A DNA stretch of 64,000 bases from positions 102,075 through 166,074 of the forward strand of contig JAWVFH010000055.1 in NCBI GenBank assembly GCA_033856255.1, in the 5' to 3' direction. The notes beneath the pieces were generated by a model, which saw only the letters and a list, made by a program, of their open reading frames with translations, made no database searches and was not told the origin of the DNA. This document shows, in pieces, positions 44,241 to 52,914 of this stretch (position 1 is its first letter; each line of letters opens with the position of its first letter). The position numbers and the translations under genes were made by a program. This DNA comes from WHSW01 sp033856255 (GTDB taxonomy: Bacteria; Actinomycetota; Thermoleophilia; Solirubrobacterales; 70-9).

Positions 44241-45341
44241 ATGCCCGGGGCGCCGACCGCAGCGGTCTTCGGCGCCGGGCTGGTGCTCGCCGGCCTCGGC
44301 TTCGGCTCGCCCTCGCTGCTGGTCCCGGGCATCGGCCTGCTCGGGCTGGCGATCGTCGCGGTCGTCTGGGTCCGGCTGGCGACCCCCTCGCGGCTGGTGC
44401 GGACACCCGGCCCTTCTCGGGTGGTCGAAGAGGAGCCGTTCCCGCTGCGAATCCGCGCCGTCGGGGGCCTCCTGCCGCCTCCCGGCGGGGAGCTCACCGA
44501 CCCGGTGCTCGAGCGGCCGGTCAAGGTCGGGATCCGCTGGCGGCGCAGCCTCGCGCTGGAGGTGAGCCTGCGCGGTCGCGGCCGACTGCGGCTCGAGCCG
44601 GCGCGGCTCGTGATCCGTGACCCGATCGGCCTCTGCACGTGCGAGGTCGAGTCGGAGGACGGCGGCGAACTGCTGATCCTTCCCCGGATCGAGCCGCTCG
44701 TGGTCGCCGGGCGGGGCGCCGGGGGATCGAGCGTGCTCGCCGGGCTCGACGAGGGCCCGGACGTCGGCCGTCTCGACGCGCGCGCGATCGAGCTCGAGAT
44801 CGACGGCCTGCGCCCCCATCGCCAGGGCAGCCCGGCTTCCCGGATCCATTGGCCGACGGTCGCCCGCACCGGCGAACTGGTCGAGCGGCGCCTGGTCGCC
44901 GGGGGCGACACCGCCCCCTTGGTCGTCCTCGATGCCGGCGGCCCGGCGAGCTCCGACGCGCTCGACCTCGCCGTGCGGGCCGCGACGTCGCTGTGCTGGC
45001 ACCTCTCGCGGACGGGCGGCTGCGCGATCCTGCTCCCAGGCGACCGGCGCCCGTCCGAGGTCGAGCCGGAGCGCGGCTGGCCGCAGGCCCACGCCCGGCT
45101 GGCGCTGGTCGAGCCGGTCAGCGCCCCGCCGCCGCTCGCCGCGGTGCACCGCGCCGGGGCGGTGTTCTGGGTCACCGCCCGGGCTCGCCCGGTACTGCCG
45201 GCGGCCGTGCGCAGCTCCGGCGTCCGCTACCTGGTCGGTCCATCGGTGCGGGGCCACGGGGCGCCGGCCTTCCTGGTCGCGAGCTGTGAGGGCCGGCGGA
45301 TCGGCGGCCGGGTAGCGAACCCATTGCGGCGGGTGGCATGA
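44241..45341 (+). CDS. DUF58 domain protein
   Basis: The 366-residue protein has two N-terminal membrane helices, a beta-sandwich domain and the DUF58 core (GRLDARAIELEIDGLRPHRQGSPASRIHWPTVAR), which in family members leads into a von Willebrand A-like fold. It is the usual partner of MoxR. GGGGAG lies upstream of the ATG at 44241. Its last bases overlap the next ATG (ATGA). Confidence 0.9.
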   Translation: MPGAPTAAVFGAGLVLAGLGFGSPSLLVPGIGLLGLAIVAVVWVRLATPSRLVRTPGPSRVVEEEPFPLRIRAVGGLLPPPGGELTDPVLERPVKVGIRWRRSLALEVSLRGRGRLRLEPARLVIRDPIGLCTCEVESEDGGELLILPRIEPLVVAGRGAGGSSVLAGLDEGPDVGRLDARAIELEIDGLRPHRQGSPASRIHWPTVARTGELVERRLVAGGDTAPLVVLDAGGPASSDALDLAVRAATSLCWHLSRTGGCAILLPGDRRPSEVEPERGWPQAHARLALVEPVSAPPPLAAVHRAGAVFWVTARARPVLPAAVRSSGVRYLVGPSVRGHGAPAFLVASCEGRRIGGRVANPLRRVA

Positions 45342-47671
45342 GCGGCGCCGCGATCCCCGCCGGGCGGCCGCTCGCCCCGGCGCGCGGTGTCGCACGCACG
45401 ACCGTTACCGCGCGCCCCGTCGGCGACGAGCGCGCGCCCCGCCCCGCGCTCGTCATCGAGCTGCCCCTTTTCGCCGCCCTCGCCGCGCTCGGAATGGCGC
45501 AGTGGGCGCGGCTCGTCTCGCCGTCCTCGGCCGGGGACGTCGCGGCGGCGCTGGGGGTGATCTGCGTGGCCGCCGTCCTCTCCTGGGCGCTGTGGTTCGT
45601 TCCCGGCCGGCGGCTGACCATGTTCCTCGCGCTCGGCCTCGCGCTCGCGGCCGGCCTGGGGGCGCTGCTGGTCGCCGGCCTGCCCCTCAATCTGCTGGCG
45701 CCGGCGCGGTGGGGCCAGCTGCACGACCGGATCCAGGAGGGCATCGGCGGCATCGAGCAGACCCAGCTCCCCTACAGCGGCACCGATCTGTGGGTCCGTC
45801 TGGCGCTCGTCCTCGGGGCGCCGGCATTGGTCGCGCTCGCCGGCACCCTCGCCTTCTGGCCGGTGAAACGCAGCCGCGCCGGCGTCCGCGCCGTCGCTCT
45901 CGGGCTGCTGCTGACCGCCTACGGCGTCGGAGCGACGCTCGACAACCCGGGCGCCGAGGCGTTCTGGGGCATCGTCCTGCTGGTGCTCTCGGTCGCCTGG
46001 CTCTGGGCACCCGGGCTGGCGAGCGGGCGGCGCGCACCTGCGGTCGCGGTCGCGGTCGCGGCAGGGGTCCTCTCGCTGCCGTTGGTGGCGAGGCTCAACG
46101 GCCCGGCCTGGTGGGACTACCAGAGCTGGTCGTGGTTCGGCGCGCAGCCAACCGTGACCTTCCAATGGGACCACGACTACGGGCCGCTCGACTGGCCCCG
46201 CGACGGGACGACGCTGATGACCGTCGACACGACGAGGCCGCTGTATTGGAAGGCGAGCGTGCTGGACCGCTTCGACGGCTATCGCTGGCAGCGCGCCGCG
46301 ACGGGGGACCCGGCCGCCTCCGCCGAGCTGCGGGCCCGGGGCGCGATTCCCGGGAGCCGGCTCGAGCAGCTTCATCCAGGCTGGGTCACCGACGCCACCT
46401 TCGAGGTGCGGGCGCTGTCGAGCGATCTCGTCATCGGCGCCGGGATCACCGACGCCGTCGAGGGCGTGCAGGGCACGCTGGAGAGCCCCGACGGGACCCT
46501 CACCGCCGCCGGCGAGCCGCTCGCGCGGGGTGACAAGTACTCGATCATCTCCTACGTTCCGCAACCGACGACGGACCAGCTGCGACGGGCACCCGCCCCC
46601 CGCTCCACCCGCCGCTTCGGCGGTTCGACGCTGCTCGGGATCCCGGGCCCGGCCGCGGAGACCGACTCCGGCACCCCCCGCCTGGCGACCTCGATGCCGC
46701 TCTGGGGCACGAGCGACGCGCAGACGACCTCGCTCCTGCTCGCCTCGCCGTACGCGGACACCTACCGGCTGGCGCTCGACTGGACCGCCGGCGCCCGCAC
46801 CCCATACGACGCGGTGCGGGCGATCGAGGGCCACCTGCGCCGCGATTTCGGCTACACGCCGAGCGTCCCGGAGCACCTCTACCCGCTGCAGGCGTTCCTC
46901 TTCTCCGATCGCGCCGGCTACTGCCAGCAGTTTGCGGGCACGATGGGGCTGATGCTGCGGATGCTCGGGATCCCGGCGCGGGTCGTGTCCGGATTCGCGC
47001 CGGGCTCCCTCGACGACGTCAGCGGCAACTACGAGGTCCACGACTTCGACGCCCATTCCTGGGTCGAGGTCTACTTCCGCGGCATCGGCTGGGTCACCTT
47101 CGATCCGACTCCGAACGCCGCCCCGGCAGAGTCGCAGCGGCTGGGCGGCGATTTCGCGACCGCCTTCCGCGGTCCGGCGCCGAACCCGACCGGCCAGCAG
47201 GCCACCGGCGGCGACCCCGGTCAGCCGGGGAAGACCAGCGAGCCCGCGGTCACCGCGCCCGCCGCCGGTGGCAGCGCCTGGCCCGTGGTGGAGATCGTCA
47301 TCGGGACGCTGGCGCTCGCGCTTGCGGGCCTCATCGCGGTGGTCTCTTGGCGCCGCCGCCGGCGCCTGCTCGAGGGAGTGGCCGTGGAGGACCAGATCGA
47401 CGAGCTGCGCGCCGCCCTGGGCCGGCTCGGCTGGCGCCTCGGGCCGGGAACGACGCTGCTCGGGATCGAGCGACGGGCGACGGGCGTCGCCCGGGTAGGG
47501 ATCCGGCGCTACGTGGCCGCGCTACGGGCCCATCGCTACGCGCCCGGGTCGGCCCCGCCGCCCGGGCCGGCCGAGCGCCGCGCGCTGCGCCGGGCGCTCT
47601 CGGGCGGCGGCCCGCTCTCGCGGCTGCGGGCGCTGGTCTCGGTGCCGCCGGGCGGCCCCGCGCGCTCGTGA
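45338..47671 (+). CDS. TgpA-like membrane protein with transglutaminase domain
   Basis: The 777-residue protein has five or six N-terminal helices (residues about 40-250), an outer transglutaminase-like domain with the Cys of RAGYCQQFAG, the His of FDAHSWVEVYF and the Asp of GWVTFDPTPN, then a further helix near 650 and a cytoplasmic DUF4129-like tail. With MoxR and DUF58 it forms a conserved set thought to act on cell-surface proteins. The catalytic triad is intact. Confidence 0.93.
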   Translation: MSGAAIPAGRPLAPARGVARTTVTARPVGDERAPRPALVIELPLFAALAALGMAQWARLVSPSSAGDVAAALGVICVAAVLSWALWFVPGRRLTMFLALGLALAAGLGALLVAGLPLNLLAPARWGQLHDRIQEGIGGIEQTQLPYSGTDLWVRLALVLGAPALVALAGTLAFWPVKRSRAGVRAVALGLLLTAYGVGATLDNPGAEAFWGIVLLVLSVAWLWAPGLASGRRAPAVAVAVAAGVLSLPLVARLNGPAWWDYQSWSWFGAQPTVTFQWDHDYGPLDWPRDGTTLMTVDTTRPLYWKASVLDRFDGYRWQRAATGDPAASAELRARGAIPGSRLEQLHPGWVTDATFEVRALSSDLVIGAGITDAVEGVQGTLESPDGTLTAAGEPLARGDKYSIISYVPQPTTDQLRRAPAPRSTRRFGGSTLLGIPGPAAETDSGTPRLATSMPLWGTSDAQTTSLLLASPYADTYRLALDWTAGARTPYDAVRAIEGHLRRDFGYTPSVPEHLYPLQAFLFSDRAGYCQQFAGTMGLMLRMLGIPARVVSGFAPGSLDDVSGNYEVHDFDAHSWVEVYFRGIGWVTFDPTPNAAPAESQRLGGDFATAFRGPAPNPTGQQATGGDPGQPGKTSEPAVTAPAAGGSAWPVVEIVIGTLALALAGLIAVVSWRRRRRLLEGVAVEDQIDELRAALGRLGWRLGPGTTLLGIERRATGVARVGIRRYVAALRAHRYAPGSAPPPGPAERRALRRALSGGGPLSRLRALVSVPPGGPARS

Positions 47672-48090
47672 GCGGGGAGTCGTTTACGCCGCCGCTCGGC
47701 GGCGTGCTCGAGACGAGCCTCTACCACGACGCCGCGGAGGCCGTCGCGATGGAGCGCTTCTACGCCGACGTGCTCGGCCTGCGCGTGGTCTCGCGCTGGC
47801 CCGGCGGCATCGCGCTGCGCGCCGGGCCCGGTGTGCTGCTGCTCTTCGACCGCCAGGCCGTCGCCGGCCGCGACGGCCCGATCGCCGACCACGGCAGCAG
47901 CGGGCCCGGGCACGCCTGCCTGCTGGCCGCCGGCGACCCGGCGTACGACGCCTGGCGCGAGCGCATCGCGGCGGCCGGGGTCGAGATCACGCACGAGCAC
48001 GAGTGGACCGCGGGCCGGCGATCGTTCTACTTCAAGGACCCGGCCGGCAACCTGATCGAGATCGCCGACGGCGACATCTGGCCGCCGTGA
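47668..48090 (+). CDS. Glyoxalase/VOC family protein
   Basis: The 140-residue protein shows a VOC fold: LETSLYHDAAEAVAMERFYADVLGLRVVSRW in the first module and HEHEWTAGRRSFYFKDPAGNLIEIAD in the second. His and Glu positions suggest a metal site. The substrate is unknown. The GTG at 47668 overlaps the transglutaminase stop (GTGA), which attaches it to the operon although its job looks unrelated. Confidence 0.9.
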   Translation: MSGESFTPPLGGVLETSLYHDAAEAVAMERFYADVLGLRVVSRWPGGIALRAGPGVLLLFDRQAVAGRDGPIADHGSSGPGHACLLAAGDPAYDAWRERIAAAGVEITHEHEWTAGRRSFYFKDPAGNLIEIADGDIWPP

Positions 48091-48098
48091 CCCCTGGT

Positions 48099-48104
48099 TA
48101 GGCT
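48099..48104 (+). promoter_or_regulatory. Leaderless -10 element of the winged-helix gene
   Basis: TAGGCT is followed by seven bases and the GTG at 48112. No Shine-Dalgarno is present. Confidence 0.5.
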
Positions 48105-48111
48105 GCCACCC

Positions 48112-49164
48112 GTGGCCGGCCGGGAACCAGGGCGCACGCTGACGGAGCTCGAGCTCAACCGGGCGCTGCTCGCGCGCCAGCTGCTGCTGGAGCGAGCCCG
48201 CCTGCCGGTGCCGCGGGCGCTGGAGCGGATCGGCGGCATCCAGGCGCAGTACGCGCCCTCGATGTACGTCGGTCTGTGGACCCGGCTCGAGGGGTTCAAG
48301 CGCGATCAGCTCACCCGGGCGCTCGAGCGCCGGACCGTCGTCCAGGGCACCTCGCTGCGGGCGACGATCCACCTGCTCTCGCCCGGCGACTGGTGGACCT
48401 TCGCGGCCGCGACCTCGACGCGCCGGCGCGAGGAATGGCTGCGCACCCGCAAGCTCGCGACGGCCGCCCAGATGGGCGCGGCCGTGAAGCGGGTCCGGCC
48501 GCTGCTCGCCAAGGGGCCGGTCGAGCGCAAGGCGCTGCAGGAGACCGTCGGCCTCGGAGCCCCGGGGATCAGCGGCATCAACGCCTGGATCGAGCTCGTC
48601 CGGGCGCCGCCGTCGGGAACTTGGGAGCACCGCCGCGCGGACCTGTTCGCCGACGCGGCGGACTGGATCGGCCCGGCGCCGAAGCTGACCGCGAGCGAGG
48701 CGACGGTCGAGGTCGTGCGCAGCTACCTGCGCGGCTTCGGTCCGGCGACCACGGCGGAGATCGCCGACTGGGCCGGCCTCCCGAACCGCCAGGTCGATGC
48801 CGCCCGCGGCTCGCTCGAGCTGCGCCGCTTTCGGGCCGAGGACGGCGCCGAGCTCGTCGACCTCCCGCGGCTGCCGATCCCGGCCCCCGACACCCCTGCG
48901 CCGCCGCGGCTGCTGCCGGTCTGGGACGCGACGACGCTCGCCCACGCCCGCCGCTCGCAGATCCTGCCCGAGCGCCACCGGCCGCGGATCTTCAACACGA
49001 AGACGCCCCAGTCGATGCCGACGTTCCTGATCGACGGCCGCGTCGCCGGCAGCTGGCGGTTCGAGAAGGGGAAGCTGAAGCTCGACCCGTTCGAGCGCAT
49101 CGACGCCGGATCGCGGCGCGAGCTCGACCGGGAGGCGGACCGTTTGGCGGAGTTCCACGCGTGA
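48112..49164 (+). CDS. Winged-helix DNA-binding domain protein (AlkZ/HTH_42 family)
   Basis: The 350-residue protein matches the HTH_42 family: LARQLLLERARLPVPRALERIGGIQAQYAPSMYVGLWTRL, TSLRATIHLLSPGDWW and a C-terminal ILPERHRPRIFN, FLIDGRVAGSWRFEKGKL. AlkZ-like members are DNA glycosylases that unhook interstrand cross-links, with a QxQ motif. Here the IQAQYAP segment supplies Q-A-Q, so glycosylase activity is plausible. Confidence 0.88.
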   Translation: MAGREPGRTLTELELNRALLARQLLLERARLPVPRALERIGGIQAQYAPSMYVGLWTRLEGFKRDQLTRALERRTVVQGTSLRATIHLLSPGDWWTFAAATSTRRREEWLRTRKLATAAQMGAAVKRVRPLLAKGPVERKALQETVGLGAPGISGINAWIELVRAPPSGTWEHRRADLFADAADWIGPAPKLTASEATVEVVRSYLRGFGPATTAEIADWAGLPNRQVDAARGSLELRRFRAEDGAELVDLPRLPIPAPDTPAPPRLLPVWDATTLAHARRSQILPERHRPRIFNTKTPQSMPTFLIDGRVAGSWRFEKGKLKLDPFERIDAGSRRELDREADRLAEFHA

Positions 49165-50303
49165 GGGCCGTGGCGGCGCTGGCCGTGGCGCTTGCCGGGC
49201 TCGCGGCCGGCGGGGCGCTGGCCGGGACCGAAGCCCCGCCACAGGTCCGCGTCGCGACCACCGGCAACGACTCTGAGCGGGTGAAGACGTTGCCGATCAC
49301 AGGCCGGCGCGTGAGCGAGAGGCGGGTGGTGATGTCGATGGGTCCACACCGGCTGCCCAGCCTGGCCACCGGCGACCGCCTCCAGGTGACGGCGGACTTC
49401 CAGGTGACCGGCAACTGCCGCACACGGGGGCCGCGCTGCGTCGGCTCGGTCTACCACTACGACCCCGAGGTGAGCGCGAGGCTGATCCTGGCCCGGCACG
49501 CGACGACGACGGGCGGCCGGGACGCGCTGCCGCTGACCCCGGTCAAGCACGACACCTGCACCCAGCGGCGCCCCGACTACGAGCACCACTGCGTGCTCGT
49601 CTTCAGTCGCGGAGCCCTCGCGGTCGGCGACGGCGCCGGGCTGCCCTGCCCGCTTGACGCCTGCTACGTCAACCTCGTCGCCGACGCCCACCACCCGCAC
49701 GCCTCCCGCGGCGACCGGATCATGGTCGGGGGCCTGAAGCCGAACGGCAAGATTCCCCAGGACCGCGGCCGGATCAACGTAGTCCGCTACCGCCACGCGT
49801 CTCCGGCCGACGCAAGGGCGACGGCCACCGAACATCGACTGCACCGGCGCCTGCCGCCGGACTTCAGTCGCCGGGTGGTGCTCTCCAAGCGCCTCGACGG
49901 CCTCATGGACGGCGAGCAGCTGTCGGTACTCGCCGACGTGCGCAACGATGTTTCCCATCTCCCCTACGCGGTGCGGACCAGCACCCGCCTGATCCTCGCC
50001 GACTCGCCTCACGAGACGAGGTCGAGCGCCTTCGTCAAGGCCCACGCGTTCGGGCACGGCGAGATCTCCGAGAACAACGGCTCCAACTGCACCCAGGCCA
50101 AGGGCACCTGCACCTACCGCAAGGTCGGCGTGCTCGAGATGCGCCGCGACTCCGTCGATCACACCGGCAGGCCAAAGCCGCTCTACGTCAACCTGGTCAT
50201 GGTCGTCGGGCCGAAGGTGCGCCGGGCCCACGGCCGCGACCGGGTGATCGTGCGCCACGGCGAGATCGACGTTCTGCGCTTCCCCGCCGCGCTCAACGGT
50301 TAG
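49161..50303 (+). CDS. Secreted protein with two internal repeats, function unknown
   Basis: The 380-residue product has a signal peptide (VAALAVALAGLAAGGALA). Two halves of about 150 residues resemble each other: each has an RRVV...DG/GD...L start, a CT/CTYR Cys segment, then YVNLV...RGDRI or RVIV...G-x-I-x-V-x-R. Cys residues are frequent, fitting an exported disulfide-bonded protein. I recognise no family. The GTG at 49161 overlaps the preceding TGA. Confidence 0.75.
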   Translation: MRAVAALAVALAGLAAGGALAGTEAPPQVRVATTGNDSERVKTLPITGRRVSERRVVMSMGPHRLPSLATGDRLQVTADFQVTGNCRTRGPRCVGSVYHYDPEVSARLILARHATTTGGRDALPLTPVKHDTCTQRRPDYEHHCVLVFSRGALAVGDGAGLPCPLDACYVNLVADAHHPHASRGDRIMVGGLKPNGKIPQDRGRINVVRYRHASPADARATATEHRLHRRLPPDFSRRVVLSKRLDGLMDGEQLSVLADVRNDVSHLPYAVRTSTRLILADSPHETRSSAFVKAHAFGHGEISENNGSNCTQAKGTCTYRKVGVLEMRRDSVDHTGRPKPLYVNLVMVVGPKVRRAHGRDRVIVRHGEIDVLRFPAALNG

Positions 50304-50325
50304 GCCATATTTGGGGAGTAGTGTT

Positions 50326-50769
50326 GTGCGCGTGAAGCGTCCAGCGATCGTCCTCGGTGCGGCCCTCGCGGTAGCCGTCCTTCTCGCGCCGGGGAGTAGC
50401 AACGCCACCGGCACCAACGGCTATAGCGGCTCCACCGACGCCGGCGGGCTGATCGCGATCCGCGCCAAGTTCAACGGCAAGGGAGAGCCAACCACCGCCC
50501 GCAGCCTGCGCTGGGCGAACATCCCCGCCGCCTGCCAGGGATACTCGCCGACCGCGCACAGCGGCGACCTGAAGCTGTCGATGAAGGTCGACGACAAGGG
50601 CAACTTCAGCGGCTCGGGCGAGGTTCCGACGGGCGCCAAGGTGACGATCCGGGGCCGCTTCAAGCATCACGCCGAGAAGGCGTCCGGGACCTTCCGGCTC
50701 AAGGGCACGATCTCGGGATGCGTCAAGGCCGACACGGGGACGCTCGGCTGGGAGATGACCAGGAAGTAG
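50326..50769 (+). CDS. Small secreted protein, function unknown
   Basis: The 147-residue protein has an N-terminal signal peptide (IVLGAALAVAVLLAPGSSNA) and a beta-rich mature part with two Cys (IPAACQGY and ISGCVKAD). GGGGAG eight bases before GTG 50326 decides the start over a TTG at 50311. The Gly/Lys/Thr pattern resembles other short exported proteins of Thermoleophilia. Function unknown. Confidence 0.72.
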   Translation: MRVKRPAIVLGAALAVAVLLAPGSSNATGTNGYSGSTDAGGLIAIRAKFNGKGEPTTARSLRWANIPAACQGYSPTAHSGDLKLSMKVDDKGNFSGSGEVPTGAKVTIRGRFKHHAEKASGTFRLKGTISGCVKADTGTLGWEMTRK

Positions 50770-50797
50770 CGGCGCTGCCGGGAGGCGACGGGCCTGC

Positions 50798-52120
50798 TCA
50801 GTGGTGGTGCTTGCGCTTCTTCTTCACCGTCGTGGTCGCGGGTTCGTCGGTCTCGTTGCCGCGCTCGTCGTCGTAGAGCGGGTTGTCGCCGCCGTGGGCG
50901 TAGTCGAACTCGACCCAGTGGCTGAACGACTCCGACGCTTTGACCTTGGCGACGATCGTCGCCGACGCGCCGGCCGGGAGATTCAGCTTGCAGATCCCGC
51001 CGGGCCAGGAGCCGAACCATTTGACGTCGATGCACTTGCCGTTCGTCGTCTCCATCGAGACGTACTTGACGTCGACCTTCCCCGCGAATTTGTTCGGCTT
51101 CGTGGTGATCAGCTCGACCCAGGGGTCGATCGGGACGGTCCCCAGGTTCTTGACCCCGATCGTGTAGGTGACCGTCTTGCCCTTCTTGATCTTCGTCGCC
51201 GACGCGTACTGGGTGAGGCTGCCGTCGTAGTCGATCTCCCGCATCCGCAGGTGGAAGCCGCCCTCGTGATAGAGGTCGGTGTAGACGCGGATCCTGTAGA
51301 TGGTCCCGGCGGTCGCCAGGAACTCGCTGCGGGCGCCCCCGCCCCCCTCGCAGGAGGGAACTGGCGGGAGACCGAAGTGCTCTCCGACCGGCTCCAGGGA
51401 CCCGAGCGAGCTGCCGGTGTAGACCGTGACCTTGGAGTCGCTGGCCGCGTTGCAGTTGTCGATCCAGACCCGCATCTTTCGCGGCGCCGTCCAGCGGTAC
51501 CAGACCGAGTCGCCGTCGCCCTGGTTGCCGAAGCGGTCGTCCTCGCCCGCTTCGAGCGTCGAGCCGGTGGTCGTCCCGTCCACGTCGACGTTCGGGTCCT
51601 GGCCGAGGTCCTGCGGGGTGGCGAAGGCGTCGTTGGGCGTCGGCGTGGTGGACAAGTTGAGCGTGAAGCTCGAGTCGTTGGCGCTGACGTACTCGATCAC
51701 CGAGATCCGGTACGTGGCCCCGCCGACCACGTTGAACAGGTACAGGTCCTCGCCCGTGAGACCGTTGCAGCGAGGGTGTTCAGACCGACGCTGCACCTCG
51801 GTCGCGCCGAGCCCGACCAGGGTGGACCCGCTGTACATCTGGATGTTGAGCGGCTTGGTGGCGTCGCACGCGGACAGCTGGACCATCGCTGTGGTGGGTG
51901 CCGTCCACGTGTACCAGACGCTGCCGTTGCCCGCGAAATGGGGCGGTTCGTTCGGCGGCTCGAGCGTCGCCTCAACGGTCGTCCCCGTCGCGGACGTGGA
52001 CGTACCGGACAGCGGCTGCGCGCTGGCGAAGTTGTCGTTTGGAGGCGCGGCCAGCGCCGGGGCAGCCTGCAGCAGCGCGCCGGACACAACGGCCAACACG
52101 AGTCCGCTTCGCAACTCCAT
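50798..52120 (-). CDS. Exported protein with two PPC-like modules and a DUF11-type tail
   Basis: The 440-residue protein has a signal peptide, then two similar modules beginning PPNDNFASAQPLSG and TPNDAFATPQDLGQ, each with VWYTWTAP or VWYRWTAP, as in bacterial pre-peptidase C-terminal-like surface domains. A DUF11-like Ig domain (KKGKTVTYTIGVKNLGTVPI) follows. It ends in KKKRKHHH. The start at ATG 52120 has the strong Shine-Dalgarno GGAGGGGAG directly behind a hairpin. Confidence 0.82.
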   Translation of the reverse strand: MELRSGLVLAVVSGALLQAAPALAAPPNDNFASAQPLSGTSTSATGTTVEATLEPPNEPPHFAGNGSVWYTWTAPTTAMVQLSACDATKPLNIQMYSGSTLVGLGATEVQRRSEHPRCNGLTGEDLYLFNVVGGATYRISVIEYVSANDSSFTLNLSTTPTPNDAFATPQDLGQDPNVDVDGTTTGSTLEAGEDDRFGNQGDGDSVWYRWTAPRKMRVWIDNCNAASDSKVTVYTGSSLGSLEPVGEHFGLPPVPSCEGGGGARSEFLATAGTIYRIRVYTDLYHEGGFHLRMREIDYDGSLTQYASATKIKKGKTVTYTIGVKNLGTVPIDPWVELITTKPNKFAGKVDVKYVSMETTNGKCIDVKWFGSWPGGICKLNLPAGASATIVAKVKASESFSHWVEFDYAHGGDNPLYDDERGNETDEPATTTVKKKRKHHH

Positions 52121-52132
52121 TCGTCTCCCCTC

Positions 52133-52155
52133 CGAGCTGCGAGCCTCGCAGCTCG
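52133..52155 (-). terminator. Perfect 10-bp hairpin before the 52120 gene
   Basis: CGAGCTGCGA pairs with TCGCAGCTCG around the loop GCC. On the minus strand it follows the ACT gene stop (52180) and abuts the Shine-Dalgarno of the next gene. It may end the ACT transcript or act as a leader stem. Confidence 0.6.
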
Positions 52156-52179
52156 TTGCGAGCCTACTCCCAACAGCCA

Positions 52180-52560
52180 TCAGCCGCCGGCGTCCAGCGC
52201 GGCCTTGAGGGCGTCGAGGTCCGCGGCCCCGAAGACGACGCGATTTCGCGTCGCGACGTAGACGAGATCGAGATCGACCCCGGCCCGGGCGATCTTGCGG
52301 GTCAGGTCCGCCAGGACGCCGGGGCGGTCCTCGACGTCGACCACGACGACCTCGCGCTCGCGGGTGACGGCGAGGTGCGAGATCGCCAGCAGGTGCCTCG
52401 CGGACTCGCCGTGCGGAACGAGGATGTGGAGCTCGGCCCGCTCGCCCGACCCGATGCACGTGGCCGCGGCGAGGTTCACCCCGGCATCGCTGATCGCAGC
52501 GGCCACGCGCGCCAGCGCTCCAGGCTCGTTCTCGATCTCGATCACCAGGTCGACAGCCAT
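52180..52560 (-). CDS. Stand-alone protein with two ACT domains
   Basis: The 126-residue protein consists of two ACT folds, the first with VIEIENEPGALARVAAAISDAGVN and the second with VVVDVEDRPGVLADLTRKIARAGV. ACT domains bind small ligands, usually amino acids, and such double-ACT proteins act as sensors or regulatory subunits. No enzyme gene is adjacent. It is divergent from the 47-residue membrane protein gene. Confidence 0.88.
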   Translation of the reverse strand: MAVDLVIEIENEPGALARVAAAISDAGVNLAAATCIGSGERAELHILVPHGESARHLLAISHLAVTREREVVVVDVEDRPGVLADLTRKIARAGVDLDLVYVATRNRVVFGAADLDALKAALDAGG

Positions 52561-52593
52561 TTCATCCGCTCCTCTGTGGCACCTACACGGTCG

Positions 52594-52599
52594 ATCCTA
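52594..52599 (-). promoter_or_regulatory. Candidate -10 element of the ACT gene
   Basis: TAGGAT on the minus strand lies 33 bases before the ATG at 52560. TTGCCT stands 19 bases further upstream as a poor -35. Confidence 0.3.
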
Positions 52600-52684
52600 T
52601 GCAGCGCCTGCCGTCTTTAGGCAAGGCATAAGTCGCGTTGCTTTGTTGACGCGGCTCCGAGAGCGACCCGAAGGAGGATCCTCG

Positions 52685-52828
52685 ATGCATCCAGGTGTGC
52701 TCGCCGCCGGCATCGGCGCCGTGGACGTGCTGCTCGCCGGCCAGGCCGTCTACGCGATGCGCCGCAACGATCGGACCCGCGACCGCAAGGGAGTGATGCG
52801 CACGGGCCGCGACAAGCGGGAGCCGTGA
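52685..52828 (+). CDS. 47-residue single-span membrane protein
   Basis: AAGGAGG eight bases before the ATG is one of the best ribosome-binding sites in the window. The product has one hydrophobic helix (VLAAGIGAVDVLLAGQAVYAM) and a strongly basic tail (RRNDRTRDRK). Genes of this size are often missed. Function unknown; it stands alone between the ACT and sialidase genes. Confidence 0.65.
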   Translation: MHPGVLAAGIGAVDVLLAGQAVYAMRRNDRTRDRKGVMRTGRDKREP

Positions 52829-52902
52829 GCGTGCAGCGGAACCTCTAAAGCTCGGCCGCGCGGCCGTGACGGGAACCTTCGCGTCGTCCCGGCGCCGCCA
52901 AG

Positions 52903-52908
52903 TACGGT
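52903..52908 (+). promoter_or_regulatory. Leaderless -10 element of the Asp-box gene
   Basis: TACGGT is followed by six bases and the GTG at 52915. Confidence 0.45.
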
Positions 52909-52914
52909 GAACAC

